NCBI GenBank assembly: GCA_030536555.1
Contig: JAUNPU010000005.1
Coordinates: 108,021 to 172,020 of the forward strand
DNA length: 64,000 nt
Direction of reading: 5' to 3'
Source of the DNA: Eubacteriales bacterium
GTDB taxonomy: Bacteria; Bacillota; Clostridia; Lachnospirales; Lachnospiraceae
The notes beneath the pieces were generated by a model. That model was not told the origin of the DNA and ran no database searches. It was given only the letters and a program-made list of their open reading frames with translations. Positions 1-8,224 of the stretch are shown piece after piece. Both the position numbers and the translations under genes were made by a program. The first letter of the stretch is position 1. Each line of letters starts with the position of its first letter.

Positions 1-431
1 TCCAGCTCCACGGAAACCAGCTTCCGGTCATTGTTGGTGACCACGTTGTGGAATGGATAGTAGACCGGCGTCAGGATCATGCAGCCATCTCCCGGTCTGG
101 TAAATGCCTGAATCATATATGCGATGGCGGTCACACAACCGGTAGCAAACCGCACCCAGTCCTTCTGAATCGGGAAATGATACCGCTTCTCCATCCAGTC
201 AGAATACAGCTCATAGTACCGATCCGGCACACAGCCGTAACCGAACACACCGTGCTGCACTCGCTTCGTCATGGCGTCCACGATTCCATCGCAGGTCTTG
301 AATTCCATATCCGCAACCCACATGGCAATCAGATCATCCTCGCCGAACTTTGCCTGCAGACCGTCCCATTTGGAACAGTCCGTTCCTTTCCGGTCAACCA
401 GATAGTTCTCTAAAAATTCCTGTTTCTCCAT
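1..431 (-). CDS. MalY/PatB-type aminotransferase (C-S lyase), C-terminus cut by window edge
   Basis: Only the first 143 or so residues are inside the window; the gene runs off the left edge. The N-terminus (MEKQEFLENYLVDRKGTD) and the following WVADMEFKTC segment match the start of PLP-dependent fold-type I enzymes of the MalY/PatB class, which cleave C-S bonds in cystathionine or cysteine S-conjugates to give a thiol, pyruvate and ammonia. It shares the WVADMEF signature with the complete gene at 3464-4684, so the operon carries two paralogues. The catalytic lysine lies outside the window. It is the fifth gene of the minus-strand operon, 14 bases after the RidA stop. Whether its substrate differs from that of the paralogue cannot be seen. 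Confidence 0.85.
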   Translation of the reverse strand, partial: MEKQEFLENYLVDRKGTDCSKWDGLQAKFGEDDLIAMWVADMEFKTCDGIVDAMTKRVQHGVFGYGCVPDRYYELYSDWMEKRYHFPIQKDWVRFATGCVTAIAYMIQAFTRPGDGCMILTPVYYPFHNVVTNNDRKLVSVEL

Positions 432-445
432 GGTATTTTCCCCCA

Positions 446-814
446 TTATCTGACTGCTACTGCCTCAATCTCACATAATACGCCCTTCGGCAGAGTCTTT
501 ACTGCCACACAGCTTCTTGCCGGCTTGGATACAAAGAACTTTGCGTACACTTCGTTGAATGCTGCAAAATCTCCCATATCTGCCAGAAAGCAGGTGGTCT
601 TGAATACTTTCTCAAAGCTGCTTCCTGCTGCTTCCAGAATCGCGCCTACATTTTTGCAGGACTGCTCTGCCTGAGCTGCGATGCCCTCCGGCACCTCGCC
701 ATTCTCCGGATTTACCGGAATCTGACCGGAAGTATAGACAACGCCGTTTACCTCAAATGCCTGGGAATAGGGTCCGATTGCGCCTGGTGCTTTCTTTGTG
801 TCGATTACGTTCAT
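446..814 (-). CDS. ridA: RidA family reactive enamine/imine deaminase
   Basis: The 122-residue product has the full RidA (YjgF/YER057c/UK114) length and pattern: an N-terminal APGAIGPYSQA motif at about 9-19, and the C-terminal active-site block with Arg100, Cys102 and Glu115, equivalent to Arg105, Cys107 and Glu120 of E. coli RidA. RidA hydrolyses 2-aminoacrylate and related enamines or imines released by PLP-dependent beta-lyases before they attack other PLP enzymes. Its position between a carrier gene and a C-S lyase gene, with a second lyase in the same operon, fits this role well: the lyases make the compound that RidA destroys. A good ribosome binding site (AGGAGG) precedes the ATG. Confidence 0.95.
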   Translation of the reverse strand: MNVIDTKKAPGAIGPYSQAFEVNGVVYTSGQIPVNPENGEVPEGIAAQAEQSCKNVGAILEAAGSSFEKVFKTTCFLADMGDFAAFNEVYAKFFVSKPARSCVAVKTLPKGVLCEIEAVAVR

Positions 815-832
815 ATAATATCCTCCTGTTTT

Positions 833-2233
833 TTAGATTACACCTGTCCAGCCTGTCGCTGTCAGGATAAATACGATTACACATGCTGTTGCAATGAATA
901 ACAATACCTTCGGTAATACCCACTTAAACCAGGTTGCGAACGGTACATCTGCCATAACGCAGGAGCCGATCATCCAGCCTAACAGCGGAGAAAGCAGGTT
1001 GGTAAAGCTGTCGCCCATCTGGTATGCCACAACTGCCAGATTCAGTTCCATTCCCAGCGCCTCTGCTACCGGCTTCATAATCGGAACCAGAATTGCTGCC
1101 TTGGAGGTTGCGGACGGAATGATCGGGTTAATGATGGATACGATGATGGTAAGACCGATACTTGCCACCGACTTCGGCAGACCTAACAGCGGTTTTGTCA
1201 GTACATATACGATGGTGTGGATGACATTTCCGTCGCCCAGCACCAGGGAAATCACCTTTGCCAGACCGATGACAAATGCTACAAATGCCATAGATGCCAG
1301 ACCTTTTGCAAAACTCTGTCCTAACTTTTCCGCACTCATACCACCAATCATTCCAACCAGAATCATGGTACAGATCATCACTGCAATCATGAAATCGAAG
1401 GTTTTGCCGGAATCACCACCCATCAACGGGTACATGGCAATCAGCAGATACTGTCCGATGAAGATCACGATTACAGCGATCTTTCTCCAGTTCATCTCCA
1501 CTTTCTTCAGCACGCCTTCCTCAGATCCTGCTGCATGCTCCGGTCTCCAGCCAGCCCCGTACATCAGAGAGTTCTTCGGGTCCTTCTGGATTTTCTTCGC
1601 ATAGCGCAGTACCATGACGATTGCCATTGCCAGGAACAGGTTCATGATCACCAGTCTGGTGAAAAATGCAGAGTATGGGATGACACCCATCAGCATCTGG
1701 GTGGTTGCCTGCTGTGCAGGACCGGTACCGAAGCCTACCAGAGATGCGAAGGTGGTAACACCCAGTGCACAGATCGGGTCCAGCTTCAGCTTCTTGGCAA
1801 ACAGGATACCCACCGGTACTACGGCGATCAGCGCATCGGTTCCGCCAAAGCCACCCAGATAAGCCATCAGGATCATCATCAGCGCAATCAGAAGACCTGC
1901 GCCTTTATCCTTCAGCTTATACACAGACCAGTTCATCAGATCATCCAGCACGCCGGTTTCCAGTACCACATTAATGGTTGCGCCGGATACCATAACCACG
2001 AACATGATCGTAGCAGCGCCGGTCAGACCAGCTTTCATTTTCATCAGTGCATCCCACGGGCTGACCGGGGTCTGATACCCCAGATACTGGAACTCGGTTC
2101 CGATAATCTCGCCTGCCTCATTGGTCGCAAACTGTCCTGCCGGAACCAGATAGGTCGCCAGACATGCCAGCAAAATAATTCCAAACATGATCCACAGCAA
2201 GTGCGGCATTTTAAACTGCTTCTTCTCTTTCAT
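833..2233 (-). CDS. YfcC family / C4-dicarboxylate anaerobic carrier-like permease
   Basis: A 466-residue polytopic membrane protein with about a dozen hydrophobic segments. The start (MPHLLWIMFGIILLACLATY then LVPAGQF) and the glycine-rich loops YLGGFGGTDALIAVVPVG and LVGFGTGPAQQATTQ are typical of the YfcC/DcuC-like superfamily, often annotated as basic amino acid or short-chain carboxylate antiporters. The substrate cannot be read from sequence. Its start lies 3 bases from the M20 hydrolase stop, so the two are translationally close, and the carrier probably imports the compound that the hydrolase and C-S lyases process. GGGGGAG serves as the ribosome binding site inside the end of the upstream gene. 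Confidence 0.85.
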   Translation of the reverse strand: MKEKKQFKMPHLLWIMFGIILLACLATYLVPAGQFATNEAGEIIGTEFQYLGYQTPVSPWDALMKMKAGLTGAATIMFVVMVSGATINVVLETGVLDDLMNWSVYKLKDKGAGLLIALMMILMAYLGGFGGTDALIAVVPVGILFAKKLKLDPICALGVTTFASLVGFGTGPAQQATTQMLMGVIPYSAFFTRLVIMNLFLAMAIVMVLRYAKKIQKDPKNSLMYGAGWRPEHAAGSEEGVLKKVEMNWRKIAVIVIFIGQYLLIAMYPLMGGDSGKTFDFMIAVMICTMILVGMIGGMSAEKLGQSFAKGLASMAFVAFVIGLAKVISLVLGDGNVIHTIVYVLTKPLLGLPKSVASIGLTIIVSIINPIIPSATSKAAILVPIMKPVAEALGMELNLAVVAYQMGDSFTNLLSPLLGWMIGSCVMADVPFATWFKWVLPKVLLFIATACVIVFILTATGWTGVI

Positions 2234-2236
2234 TTG

Positions 2237-3430
2237 TTACTCCCCCTGTTTACTCAGTATAAATCCAACCTCTGCGCAGACACCCAGTGTCAGTGCAGAT
2301 TCATCAATATCAAACTTTCCATTGTGGTGAGCAGCACCGCTGCCGTATTCCTCATTGCGGATTCCCAAAAATCCCAGCGCACCCGGATACTTTCTCAGGT
2401 AAGCGCTGTAGCACTCAGACGCGAACCAGCGGTCGCAGTCGCCCAGCACCTCTTCTCCGCAGAGTTCTCCAATCTTCTCCTGTACCCGAAGCGCCACGCC
2501 CTCATCGTTGACCACCGGATAAGGACTGATGTTGTGACGGTACTGGTAGGTTACGGTGCAGTTGTGGCAGGCTGCGGTGTTCTCGCTGATGCGGTTGATG
2601 ATTTTCAGCGCCTTCTCACCCTCATCCCAGTTGAAGAATCGTGCCGTTCCGCCGATGTATGCCTCATCCGGAATCACATTGGTCGCCTCTCCTGCGCGGA
2701 GCATGCCAAGTCCCAGCGTAACGGTTTCCTCCACATTCAGCTGATTCATAAATGCCGAATTCAGCTGGGTAATGATATGAGCTGCCGGAATGATCGTGCT
2801 GACTGCCTGATCCGGTCTGGAACCATGTCCGCTCTTTCCGTGAAGATAGATTCCGATGCCGATGGTTCCCGCCATTCTCGGTCCCGGCACCACATTGACC
2901 TTGCCTGCATCCAGACCATTGTATACGTGAAGGGCAAAGCACTCGTCGATTTTGTACTCCTCAAGTGCCTCTATCATGGTGTCAATGCCGCAGTTGGTCT
3001 CCTCGCCCTCCTCGAAACAGCAATATACGGTTCCCTCTATCTCATCCCGGATTCTGGACAGGACCTTCATGGTTCCCAGCAGCACAGCCATATGGGCATC
3101 GTGACCGCAGGCATGGCAGACGCCATCCACTTCGGAAACACATTCCTTCTTCTGCTTCAGATTCTCTGCTTCCTCCTGAACCGGAAGTCCATCAATATCC
3201 GCACGCAGCAGCCGGTTCTTTCCCGGCTTGCCGCCTTCGATGATGGCGATGATTCCGGTTCCCTTCAGCATTTTATAGGGAATCTGCATGCTCTCGATCT
3301 CGCGGATCAGAATCTCTCTTGTGTGAAGCTCCTTGCCGGACACCTCTGGATGCCGGTGGAACTCCCGTCTCATATGTACCAGATAATCCTCATGCTCCAA
3401 CACCAGTTTTTTAACGTCTGCTGAATTCAA
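2237..3430 (-). CDS. M20 family metallo-amidohydrolase (N-acyl amino acid hydrolase type)
   Basis: The 397-residue product has the M20D layout seen in hippurate hydrolases, aminoacylases and AbgA/B-like enzymes: REFHRHPEVSGKE at 22-34, RADIDGLPVQE at about 76-86, the metal-binding HACGHDAH at 106-113, the catalytic EEGEE at 140-144, then a lid domain. It removes an acyl group from an N-acyl amino acid in the cytoplasm. The start is a TTG preceded by AAGGAGAAG; the first internal ATG (residue 20) would cut into the conserved RREFHRHPE block, so the TTG start is preferred. With the C-S lyases downstream and upstream it could deacylate N-acyl cysteine conjugates; this is inference from context. 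Confidence 0.92.
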   Translation of the reverse strand: MNSADVKKLVLEHEDYLVHMRREFHRHPEVSGKELHTREILIREIESMQIPYKMLKGTGIIAIIEGGKPGKNRLLRADIDGLPVQEEAENLKQKKECVSEVDGVCHACGHDAHMAVLLGTMKVLSRIRDEIEGTVYCCFEEGEETNCGIDTMIEALEEYKIDECFALHVYNGLDAGKVNVVPGPRMAGTIGIGIYLHGKSGHGSRPDQAVSTIIPAAHIITQLNSAFMNQLNVEETVTLGLGMLRAGEATNVIPDEAYIGGTARFFNWDEGEKALKIINRISENTAACHNCTVTYQYRHNISPYPVVNDEGVALRVQEKIGELCGEEVLGDCDRWFASECYSAYLRKYPGALGFLGIRNEEYGSGAAHHNGKFDIDESALTLGVCAEVGFILSKQGE

Positions 3431-3463
3431 AATTATCTTCTCCTTTCACCCAATCCATTCTCT

Positions 3464-4684
3464 TTAGTTCTCGCCCAGATACTTCTCCGTATGCTTCGTA
3501 TTCACAGCCTCGCAGATTCTGCGAAGTCCCTCTTCCACCGTTGCCTTCGGGCATGCCAGGTTCAGACGAATGAAGCCGTCGGAATGCTGTACGAACATAT
3601 TGCCGCCCTCTAACAGTACGCCAGCCTTGTAAGCGAAGAACAGCGGAAGGTTCTCATCTGCTTCAAAGTATTCTGACAGATCCACCCATGCCAGGTAGGT
3701 TGCCTCAGATGCACGGTACTTTGCCTTTGGCAGATGCTCTGCCAGGTACTCGCCTACGAAGCGGAAGTTCTCATCCAGATAAGCTCTCAGTGCTTCCAGC
3801 CAGTCGGAGCCCTTCTCGTAAGCCGCCTGTGCTGCTGCGATGCTCAGCGGGTTGTCAAAGTTGTAGTGGCGAGCCAGCCATACCTCGCGCAGCTTCTCAT
3901 CCCGAATCATCACGTTGGAGATCATCATGCCTGCCAGGTTGAAGGTCTTGCTCGGAGCCATGCAGGTGATCAGGCGATCATACTCCGGCATTACCTTGCC
4001 CAGCGGAATGTGCTTCTGGTTCAGGCGGAGCAGATCGCAGTGAATCTCATCGGAAATGACCCAGATGTGATGACGCTCAATGATCTCTGCCATCTTCTTC
4101 AGCTCGTCCTCTTTCCATACCCGTCCACTTGGGTTGTGTGGATTGCAGAGAATGAACAGGGTGGTCTTCTCATCAGCTACCCGTTTCTCAAAGTCCTCGT
4201 AATCGATGGTATAGTGTCCATCTTCATTGATCAGATCAGAACAGGAGCAGGCTCTGTCGCTGAAGTCAGCCGCATACTTGAAGTACGCATAAGACGGAGT
4301 CAGGAACAGCACCTTCTCATCCGGCTTGGTGATGTACTGAACCAGCTCGTAAAGTGCCGGGATGATACCGTTGGACATCACCAGCTCCTTCTTGTCAAAG
4401 CTCCAGTCATAACGATCCTTACACCACTTTGCCAGTGCCTCATAGTAGCTGTTCTCAAACACTCTGGTGTAACCGAAGATTCGCTTGTCCAGGCGCTCTC
4501 TCATGCCGTCGATGACCACTTCCGGTGTAGCAAACTCCATATCTGCCACCCACATGCGGATGAATTCGTCATCTGCATAAGGGAATTTCATGGTGTCATC
4601 TGCGTGAAAAATATAGCCGCGAAAACCATCCGTATTCATCGCATTGGTATGCCGTCTCTCAATCACTTCGTCAAAATTATACAT
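3464..4684 (-). CDS. MalY/PatB family aminotransferase (cystathionine / cysteine S-conjugate beta-lyase)
   Basis: A complete 406-residue PLP enzyme of fold type I. Visible landmarks: MWVADMEFATPEVV at 44-57, NPHNPSGRVW at 181-190, SDEIHCDL at 211-218 with the cofactor-binding Asp, and APSKTFNLAGM with the Schiff-base Lys246. The class cleaves cystathionine or other cysteine S-conjugates to thiol plus aminoacrylate. The reading frame stays open about 750 bases further upstream, but the ATG at 4684 has AAAGGAATGG in front of it and matches the family N-terminus, so the longer version is not used. It is the first gene of the five-gene operon and lies divergent from the XRE regulator at 5003. Confidence 0.93.
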   Translation of the reverse strand: MYNFDEVIERRHTNAMNTDGFRGYIFHADDTMKFPYADDEFIRMWVADMEFATPEVVIDGMRERLDKRIFGYTRVFENSYYEALAKWCKDRYDWSFDKKELVMSNGIIPALYELVQYITKPDEKVLFLTPSYAYFKYAADFSDRACSCSDLINEDGHYTIDYEDFEKRVADEKTTLFILCNPHNPSGRVWKEDELKKMAEIIERHHIWVISDEIHCDLLRLNQKHIPLGKVMPEYDRLITCMAPSKTFNLAGMMISNVMIRDEKLREVWLARHYNFDNPLSIAAAQAAYEKGSDWLEALRAYLDENFRFVGEYLAEHLPKAKYRASEATYLAWVDLSEYFEADENLPLFFAYKAGVLLEGGNMFVQHSDGFIRLNLACPKATVEEGLRRICEAVNTKHTEKYLGEN

Positions 4685-4738
4685 TTTGCTTCCATTCCTT
4701 TCATTTTCATCTTTTAAGCAGCTGCATCTTGTACACTG

Positions 4739-4768
4739 ATTGTAGCAAATCAGCCCCCTTTCCGTCAA
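4739..4768 (-). promoter_or_regulatory. Predicted sigma-A promoter of the C-S lyase operon
   Basis: On the minus strand a -35 box TTGACG (4763-4768) and a -10 box TACAAT (4739-4744) are 18 bases apart, about 55 bases before the first ATG of the operon. It is the best-matching promoter in the 318-base region between the operon and the XRE regulator (4685-5002). Confidence 0.6.
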
Positions 4769-4809
4769 AGTGACCAAAGTGTCGTGAAACTGGATTTTTT
4801 CTTTGATTT

Positions 4810-4826
4810 TTCCACTGTCAGTGGAA
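4810..4826. promoter_or_regulatory. Perfect palindrome, candidate XRE operator
   Basis: TTCCACTG and CAGTGGAA form perfect 8-base arms around one base. It sits in the divergent intergenic region about 40 bases upstream of the operon promoter and just in front of a weak -10 (TAAAAT, 4845-4850) reading toward the XRE gene. Both place and symmetry fit a binding site for the regulator encoded at 5003-5710; binding itself is inferred. Confidence 0.5.
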
Positions 4827-5002
4827 TTTTTGTGAGATATATGATAAAATGAATGAGTCCTCAGAAAATCTGACAGGATTCGCAGATTTATTGATTTATA
4901 CGATACTTTTATTGCCGTGCATATCAGAGAATGCGCCAGCGTCGCATTGCCTGCTATGAAGTAAATCAACCACTGCAGGCTTACGGGCAGAAAGGAACAA
5001 CT

Positions 5003-5710
5003 ATGGCTGAAATCAGTACACAGATTGGAATTCGCATCCGCAACTTCCGCAAGAAGCGGGGTATGACTCTGGATGCCCTGTCCGATCAGATTCATAAAAG
5101 CAAGTCCACCGTATCCAAGTACGAGAAAGGCGAGATTTCGGTGGACATCGAGACCCTGTACGAAATCGCAGATGCTCTGGAGGTCCACGTGGAGCAGCTT
5201 CTGTACTGTCCCCCCAGGTTCTCCCCCGGTTCCGGACGAAGCAGCAACCCCGCCTTCTTTCAGGGTGCTTCCCAGTTCTACTCCTACCTGTTTGATGGAC
5301 GCTCCAACAAGATCATCCGCTGTGTCTTCGACGTGCTGTCCGAGACAGAGGATCACCGCTATAAGATCATGATGTATATGAATTTTAAGGATTACCAGAA
5401 CTATCAGAACTGCGAGAACACCTACTGGGGCTACATTGAGCACTACGATGCCATGACCCAGATCTCCCTGTCCAATCAGGATACAGCGCTGGAGAAGGCA
5501 AGCGCCCAGATTCTTGCCTCATACTTAGACTCCGACACCAAGTGGGGACTGTTCAACGGTTTCTCCTCCCGCCCCATGATGCCAATCGCCGTCAAGATGC
5601 TGTTCTCCAAGACGAGGCTTAAGGAGGATGAGACCCTGATTCAGCAGTTAAAGGTATCCAAAGAGGATATCCGCCTGCTGAAGCTTTATAATATGCTGTC
5701 TGTGACGTAA
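5003..5710 (+). CDS. XRE family HTH transcriptional regulator
   Basis: The 235-residue protein starts with a classic XRE/Cro helix-turn-helix (about residues 9-65: IRIRNFRKKRGMTLDALSDQ, then SKSTVSKYEKGEISVDIETL), followed by about 160 residues with no domain I recognise, probably ligand or partner sensing. The start at 5003 follows AAAGGA at 4991-4996; an upstream in-frame ATG at 4931 lacks a binding site and conservation. The gene is divergent from the C-S lyase operon, the usual arrangement for a local regulator, and the palindrome at 4810-4826 is the candidate operator. It is followed by a strong hairpin terminator. Confidence 0.88.
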   Translation: MAEISTQIGIRIRNFRKKRGMTLDALSDQIHKSKSTVSKYEKGEISVDIETLYEIADALEVHVEQLLYCPPRFSPGSGRSSNPAFFQGASQFYSYLFDGRSNKIIRCVFDVLSETEDHRYKIMMYMNFKDYQNYQNCENTYWGYIEHYDAMTQISLSNQDTALEKASAQILASYLDSDTKWGLFNGFSSRPMMPIAVKMLFSKTRLKEDETLIQQLKVSKEDIRLLKLYNMLSVT

Positions 5711-5733
5711 GGATTGCAACATAAGAAAAAGCG

Positions 5734-5791
5734 AAAAAGTCCCGATTAGCGCAGTGGCAGTTGTTTGCCATTGCACCAATCGGGACTTTTT
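5734..5791. terminator. Strong bidirectional hairpin terminator
   Basis: AAAAAGTCCCGATT at 5734-5747 pairs perfectly with its complement at 5778-5791, and the inner part extends the stem imperfectly, so nearly the whole 58 bases fold. T runs flank both sides. It serves the convergent XRE gene and the flavin-binding protein gene. Confidence 0.85.
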
Positions 5792-5855
5792 CTGTTTTAT
5801 GTATCTTTTATGCGGCTCTTTCGCATCTTTTCGGCAGCCTGGCTGTTGATTTCTT

Positions 5856-6242
5856 TTACAGTTCTTTTTTATTATCTGCGCCCGGAGTGGTCACGATCAC
5901 TTTCTCCGGAGTGATCACCAGCGCACCCTTTGCGGTAGCTGCGCCGTGGAACATATCAGATACCAGCTTTTTGAAGGTGTCCACAACCGGACCCTCAGTG
6001 ATATACTCTGCAGTACCCTTGATCTGGTAGCCTTCCATGGTCTGACCGTCACATGCAGATACAGCAATCTTGCCATTTGCCTGAATGTTCTTCAGAGTCG
6101 TATCCAGAAATACATCGCCCACCAGCAGCTTTCCATCCTCAGTCACATCCTTAAATGCCACCGGCACTGCATTCGGCTCGTCAGAATAAGTTCCCAGGTA
6201 CCATAACTGCTCTTTCAATACTTTTACTACATTTGCATCCAT
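5856..6242 (-). CDS. Pyridoxamine 5'-phosphate oxidase-like (FMN split-barrel) family protein
   Basis: A 128-residue single-domain protein. The stretch WYLGTYSDEPNAVPV, then GKLLVGDVFLDTTLKNIQAN, then a basic/glycine sequence matches small split-barrel flavin-binding proteins related to pyridoxamine phosphate oxidase, which often bind FMN or F420 and reduce small molecules. The start at 6242 follows AGGAGG; the frame is open upstream to 6320 but that part is not conserved in type. It is divergent from an HxlR regulator, with a shared promoter region containing an inverted repeat, suggesting that it is the HxlR target. Substrate unknown. Confidence 0.82.
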   Translation of the reverse strand: MDANVVKVLKEQLWYLGTYSDEPNAVPVAFKDVTEDGKLLVGDVFLDTTLKNIQANGKIAVSACDGQTMEGYQIKGTAEYITEGPVVDTFKKLVSDMFHGAATAKGALVITPEKVIVTTPGADNKKEL

Positions 6243-6327
6243 CTTTATATCCTCCTTGTGATGTTCTGTTTGATAACCACAGTATAGCCGGTCGGCTCCT
6301 GTTCTGGAAGATATCAGCAAATTTGTG

Positions 6328-6353
6328 AGTCACTATTATTTTTCATAGTTACT
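6328..6353. promoter_or_regulatory. Inverted repeat, likely HxlR operator
   Basis: AGTCACTAT (6328-6336) and ATAGTTACT (6345-6353) are inverted copies with one mismatch in nine and an 8-base spacer. The site touches the -35 box of the hxlR-like gene. The ACTAT/ATAGT core is like the operators I recall for YodB-type HxlR repressors. Confidence 0.6.
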
Positions 6354-6381
6354 TGTATTTAAACAGCCCATTCCTTATAAT
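6353..6381 (+). promoter_or_regulatory. Predicted sigma-A promoter of the HxlR regulator gene
   Basis: TTGTAT (6353-6358) and TATAAT (6376-6381) are 17 bases apart. The candidate operator abuts the -35 box, so a bound dimer could block the regulator's own transcription. Confidence 0.6.
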
Positions 6382-6449
6382 GGAGCCATAACATTTACCG
6401 TCAGCAGCTCCTGCCTGACACCCAAAACCCAAGAAAGGAACGTTCAACT

Positions 6450-6824
6450 ATGTATCAACGCAAACTGGAAAAAGACATCCGCTGTCCCTTAGAATACGGT
6501 CTGGAAATCTTCGGCGGCAAGTGGAAATCCCGGGTCATCTGCGTACTGGCAGCCAAGGACACCCTCCGCTACAGCGAGCTTCGCAAGGAGATGAGCAACA
6601 TCACCGATGCCGTCCTGGCTGCCACCCTGAAGGACCTGATTGCCAACGATATCGTCCAGCGCAGGTCCTACGACGAGATTCCGCCCCGTGTGGAGTACCG
6701 GCTGACCGAAAAGGGAGCATCTGTGGTCCCCATCCTCCAGAGCATCTGCCACTGGTCCGGCGCTTACCATAAGGAGGAGGGGGAACTTACGCTGGCGCAG
6801 TGCCAGAAGTGTGATTATCATTGA
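6450..6824 (+). CDS. HxlR family winged-helix transcriptional regulator
   Basis: The 124-residue protein has the full HxlR layout: CPLEYGLEIFGGKWKSRVI at about 12-30, the recognition helix region LRYSELRKEMSNITDAVLAA and the wing RSYDEIPPRVEYRLTEKG. Cys12 in the N-terminal CP motif corresponds to the conserved cysteine that acts as a thiol switch in YodB-like sensors of quinones and other electrophiles, so a redox or electrophile signal is plausible but not shown. It is divergent from the split-barrel flavoprotein gene, which makes that gene and its own promoter the likely targets. Confidence 0.93.
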   Translation: MYQRKLEKDIRCPLEYGLEIFGGKWKSRVICVLAAKDTLRYSELRKEMSNITDAVLAATLKDLIANDIVQRRSYDEIPPRVEYRLTEKGASVVPILQSICHWSGAYHKEEGELTLAQCQKCDYH

Positions 6825-6836
6825 ACTATCAATACC

Positions 6837-6873
6837 AAAAAGGCAAAGCAGTTTTCACACGCTTTGCCTTTTT
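6837..6873. terminator. Bidirectional hairpin terminator
   Basis: AAAAAGGCAAAGC (6837-6849) and its perfect complement (6861-6873) surround an 11-base loop, with T runs on either side. It separates the convergent HxlR regulator and APC permease genes. Confidence 0.85.
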
Positions 6874-6881
6874 ATCCTCAA

Positions 6882-8210
6882 TTATTTCAGCTCTGCCACA
6901 GAGCCAATATGTACTTTACCAGCCTTTGACCTCATCACCGCATACAGTGCACACAGTACCACAAAGCCAATATTCGTAGCTGCCATAAATGGCGTCAGGG
7001 ACCTTGCAGAAAGGTATACCATATAGAACTGTGCCAGAATCGCAAATATCGTAATTCCGTAGAATACCGGATCCGGCAGATGGATAAAGGATTTCTCCCA
7101 CTGCTCCCTGTACAGCTTCGGCAGCCGCAGCGTTGCGATTGCAATGATCATGCGAAGCAGATAGGCTACCAGTACCACATTGTTGGTGATTTCCTTGATA
7201 CTCATGTTCAGCAGGATCGGAACCACTCCTACGATCCAGATCAGCCCCATCAGTACAAATGGAACCTTATTCTTATTCACTTTTCCAAAGAACTCCGGGA
7301 ACCATCCATCACGGGTCGCACGAAGAAGGGGATTGGATCGTGCTGAGTAGAAGGAGTTCACCGTCGTTGCCAGCGCCATCAGCGGACCGCCAATGATGAA
7401 CAACGGAAGGAACGGTCCCGGGAGGATTTTTTCTGCCACCACCGTAAGCGGCTTGTTGGCTGTCTCACTGATTGGAAGAATGCCACTGTTTACCAGTGCG
7501 ATTCCAACATACACAATCAGAATAATGACAGAGGAAATCATAATCGCCAGCGGAATATTCTTTTTCGGATTTTCTGCATCTTTTCCAAAGTTTACAACCA
7601 TATACTGCCCATATGTGGAAAATGCATATAATGCAACTGCGCTGGAAAAGCCTTTAAACCCGTCAGTAAAGAATTCCGGTGAGGAAAAATCAAATGTCTG
7701 CGGACCAATCTTTGTCAGTCCGACCGCTGTAAACAGCAGCAGACATCCAATCAGAATTGTTGTCAGCACCGTCTGCAGCTTTGCCATCACACTGACTCCC
7801 ATAAGATTCATTGCCAGGAAAAAGGTCAGTGCCACGATTGCAATCAGACGCTTGTCGATTGCCGGGAAAATATAGTTCAGATAGGTTCCCAGAGAAAGTC
7901 CCATCAGCGAGATTCCCAGACACTGTGCAATGTAAGCTACGATATAGAATCCGGCGAACTTCTCACCGAGCATACGCTCGATGATACTGTATTCACCGCC
8001 CTGCAGCACAAGTGCACTGCTCAGAAAAATAAATGGTACAATACTGATAAATCCCATGAGAACCGATACACCATATGCCAGCCATGCTGATATTCCCGTA
8101 GCTCCGATTGCCGGACCGACCAGAGTCACAACACCTGCTCCGATAACCTGGCCTGCTGCAATCGCAACCAGATTCACCAGACTCAAACCTTTTTTATTTG
8201 CCTTCTCCAT
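6882..8210 (-). CDS. APC family amino acid permease
   Basis: A 442-residue protein with about 12 hydrophobic segments. The opening LSLVNLVAIAAGQVIGAGVV with GxxIGAG in the first helix is the substrate-binding signature of the amino acid-polyamine-organocation superfamily, and the inverted five-helix pattern is visible. It sits 14 bases downstream of the second enolase-superfamily gene on the same strand and is the last gene of a three-gene operon whose divergent neighbour is a GntR-type regulator. It presumably imports the substrate that the two enzymes act on. The exact substrate is unknown; an amino acid derivative is more likely than a plain sugar acid given this carrier family. Confidence 0.88.
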   Translation of the reverse strand: MEKANKKGLSLVNLVAIAAGQVIGAGVVTLVGPAIGATGISAWLAYGVSVLMGFISIVPFIFLSSALVLQGGEYSIIERMLGEKFAGFYIVAYIAQCLGISLMGLSLGTYLNYIFPAIDKRLIAIVALTFFLAMNLMGVSVMAKLQTVLTTILIGCLLLFTAVGLTKIGPQTFDFSSPEFFTDGFKGFSSAVALYAFSTYGQYMVVNFGKDAENPKKNIPLAIMISSVIILIVYVGIALVNSGILPISETANKPLTVVAEKILPGPFLPLFIIGGPLMALATTVNSFYSARSNPLLRATRDGWFPEFFGKVNKNKVPFVLMGLIWIVGVVPILLNMSIKEITNNVVLVAYLLRMIIAIATLRLPKLYREQWEKSFIHLPDPVFYGITIFAILAQFYMVYLSARSLTPFMAATNIGFVVLCALYAVMRSKAGKVHIGSVAELK

Positions 8211-8224
8211 CTTCTTTCCCTGCC

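Noticed and set aside
1535..3424. Long plus-strand open frame (629 codons) opposite the carrier and hydrolase genes
   Set aside because: It has no family-like sequence and lies antisense to two clear genes; it follows from their codon bias.
4685..5443. N-terminal extension of the aminotransferase to 659 residues
   Set aside because: The extra part overlaps the promoter, the palindrome and the divergent regulator gene; the ATG at 4684 has a binding site and the family N-terminus.
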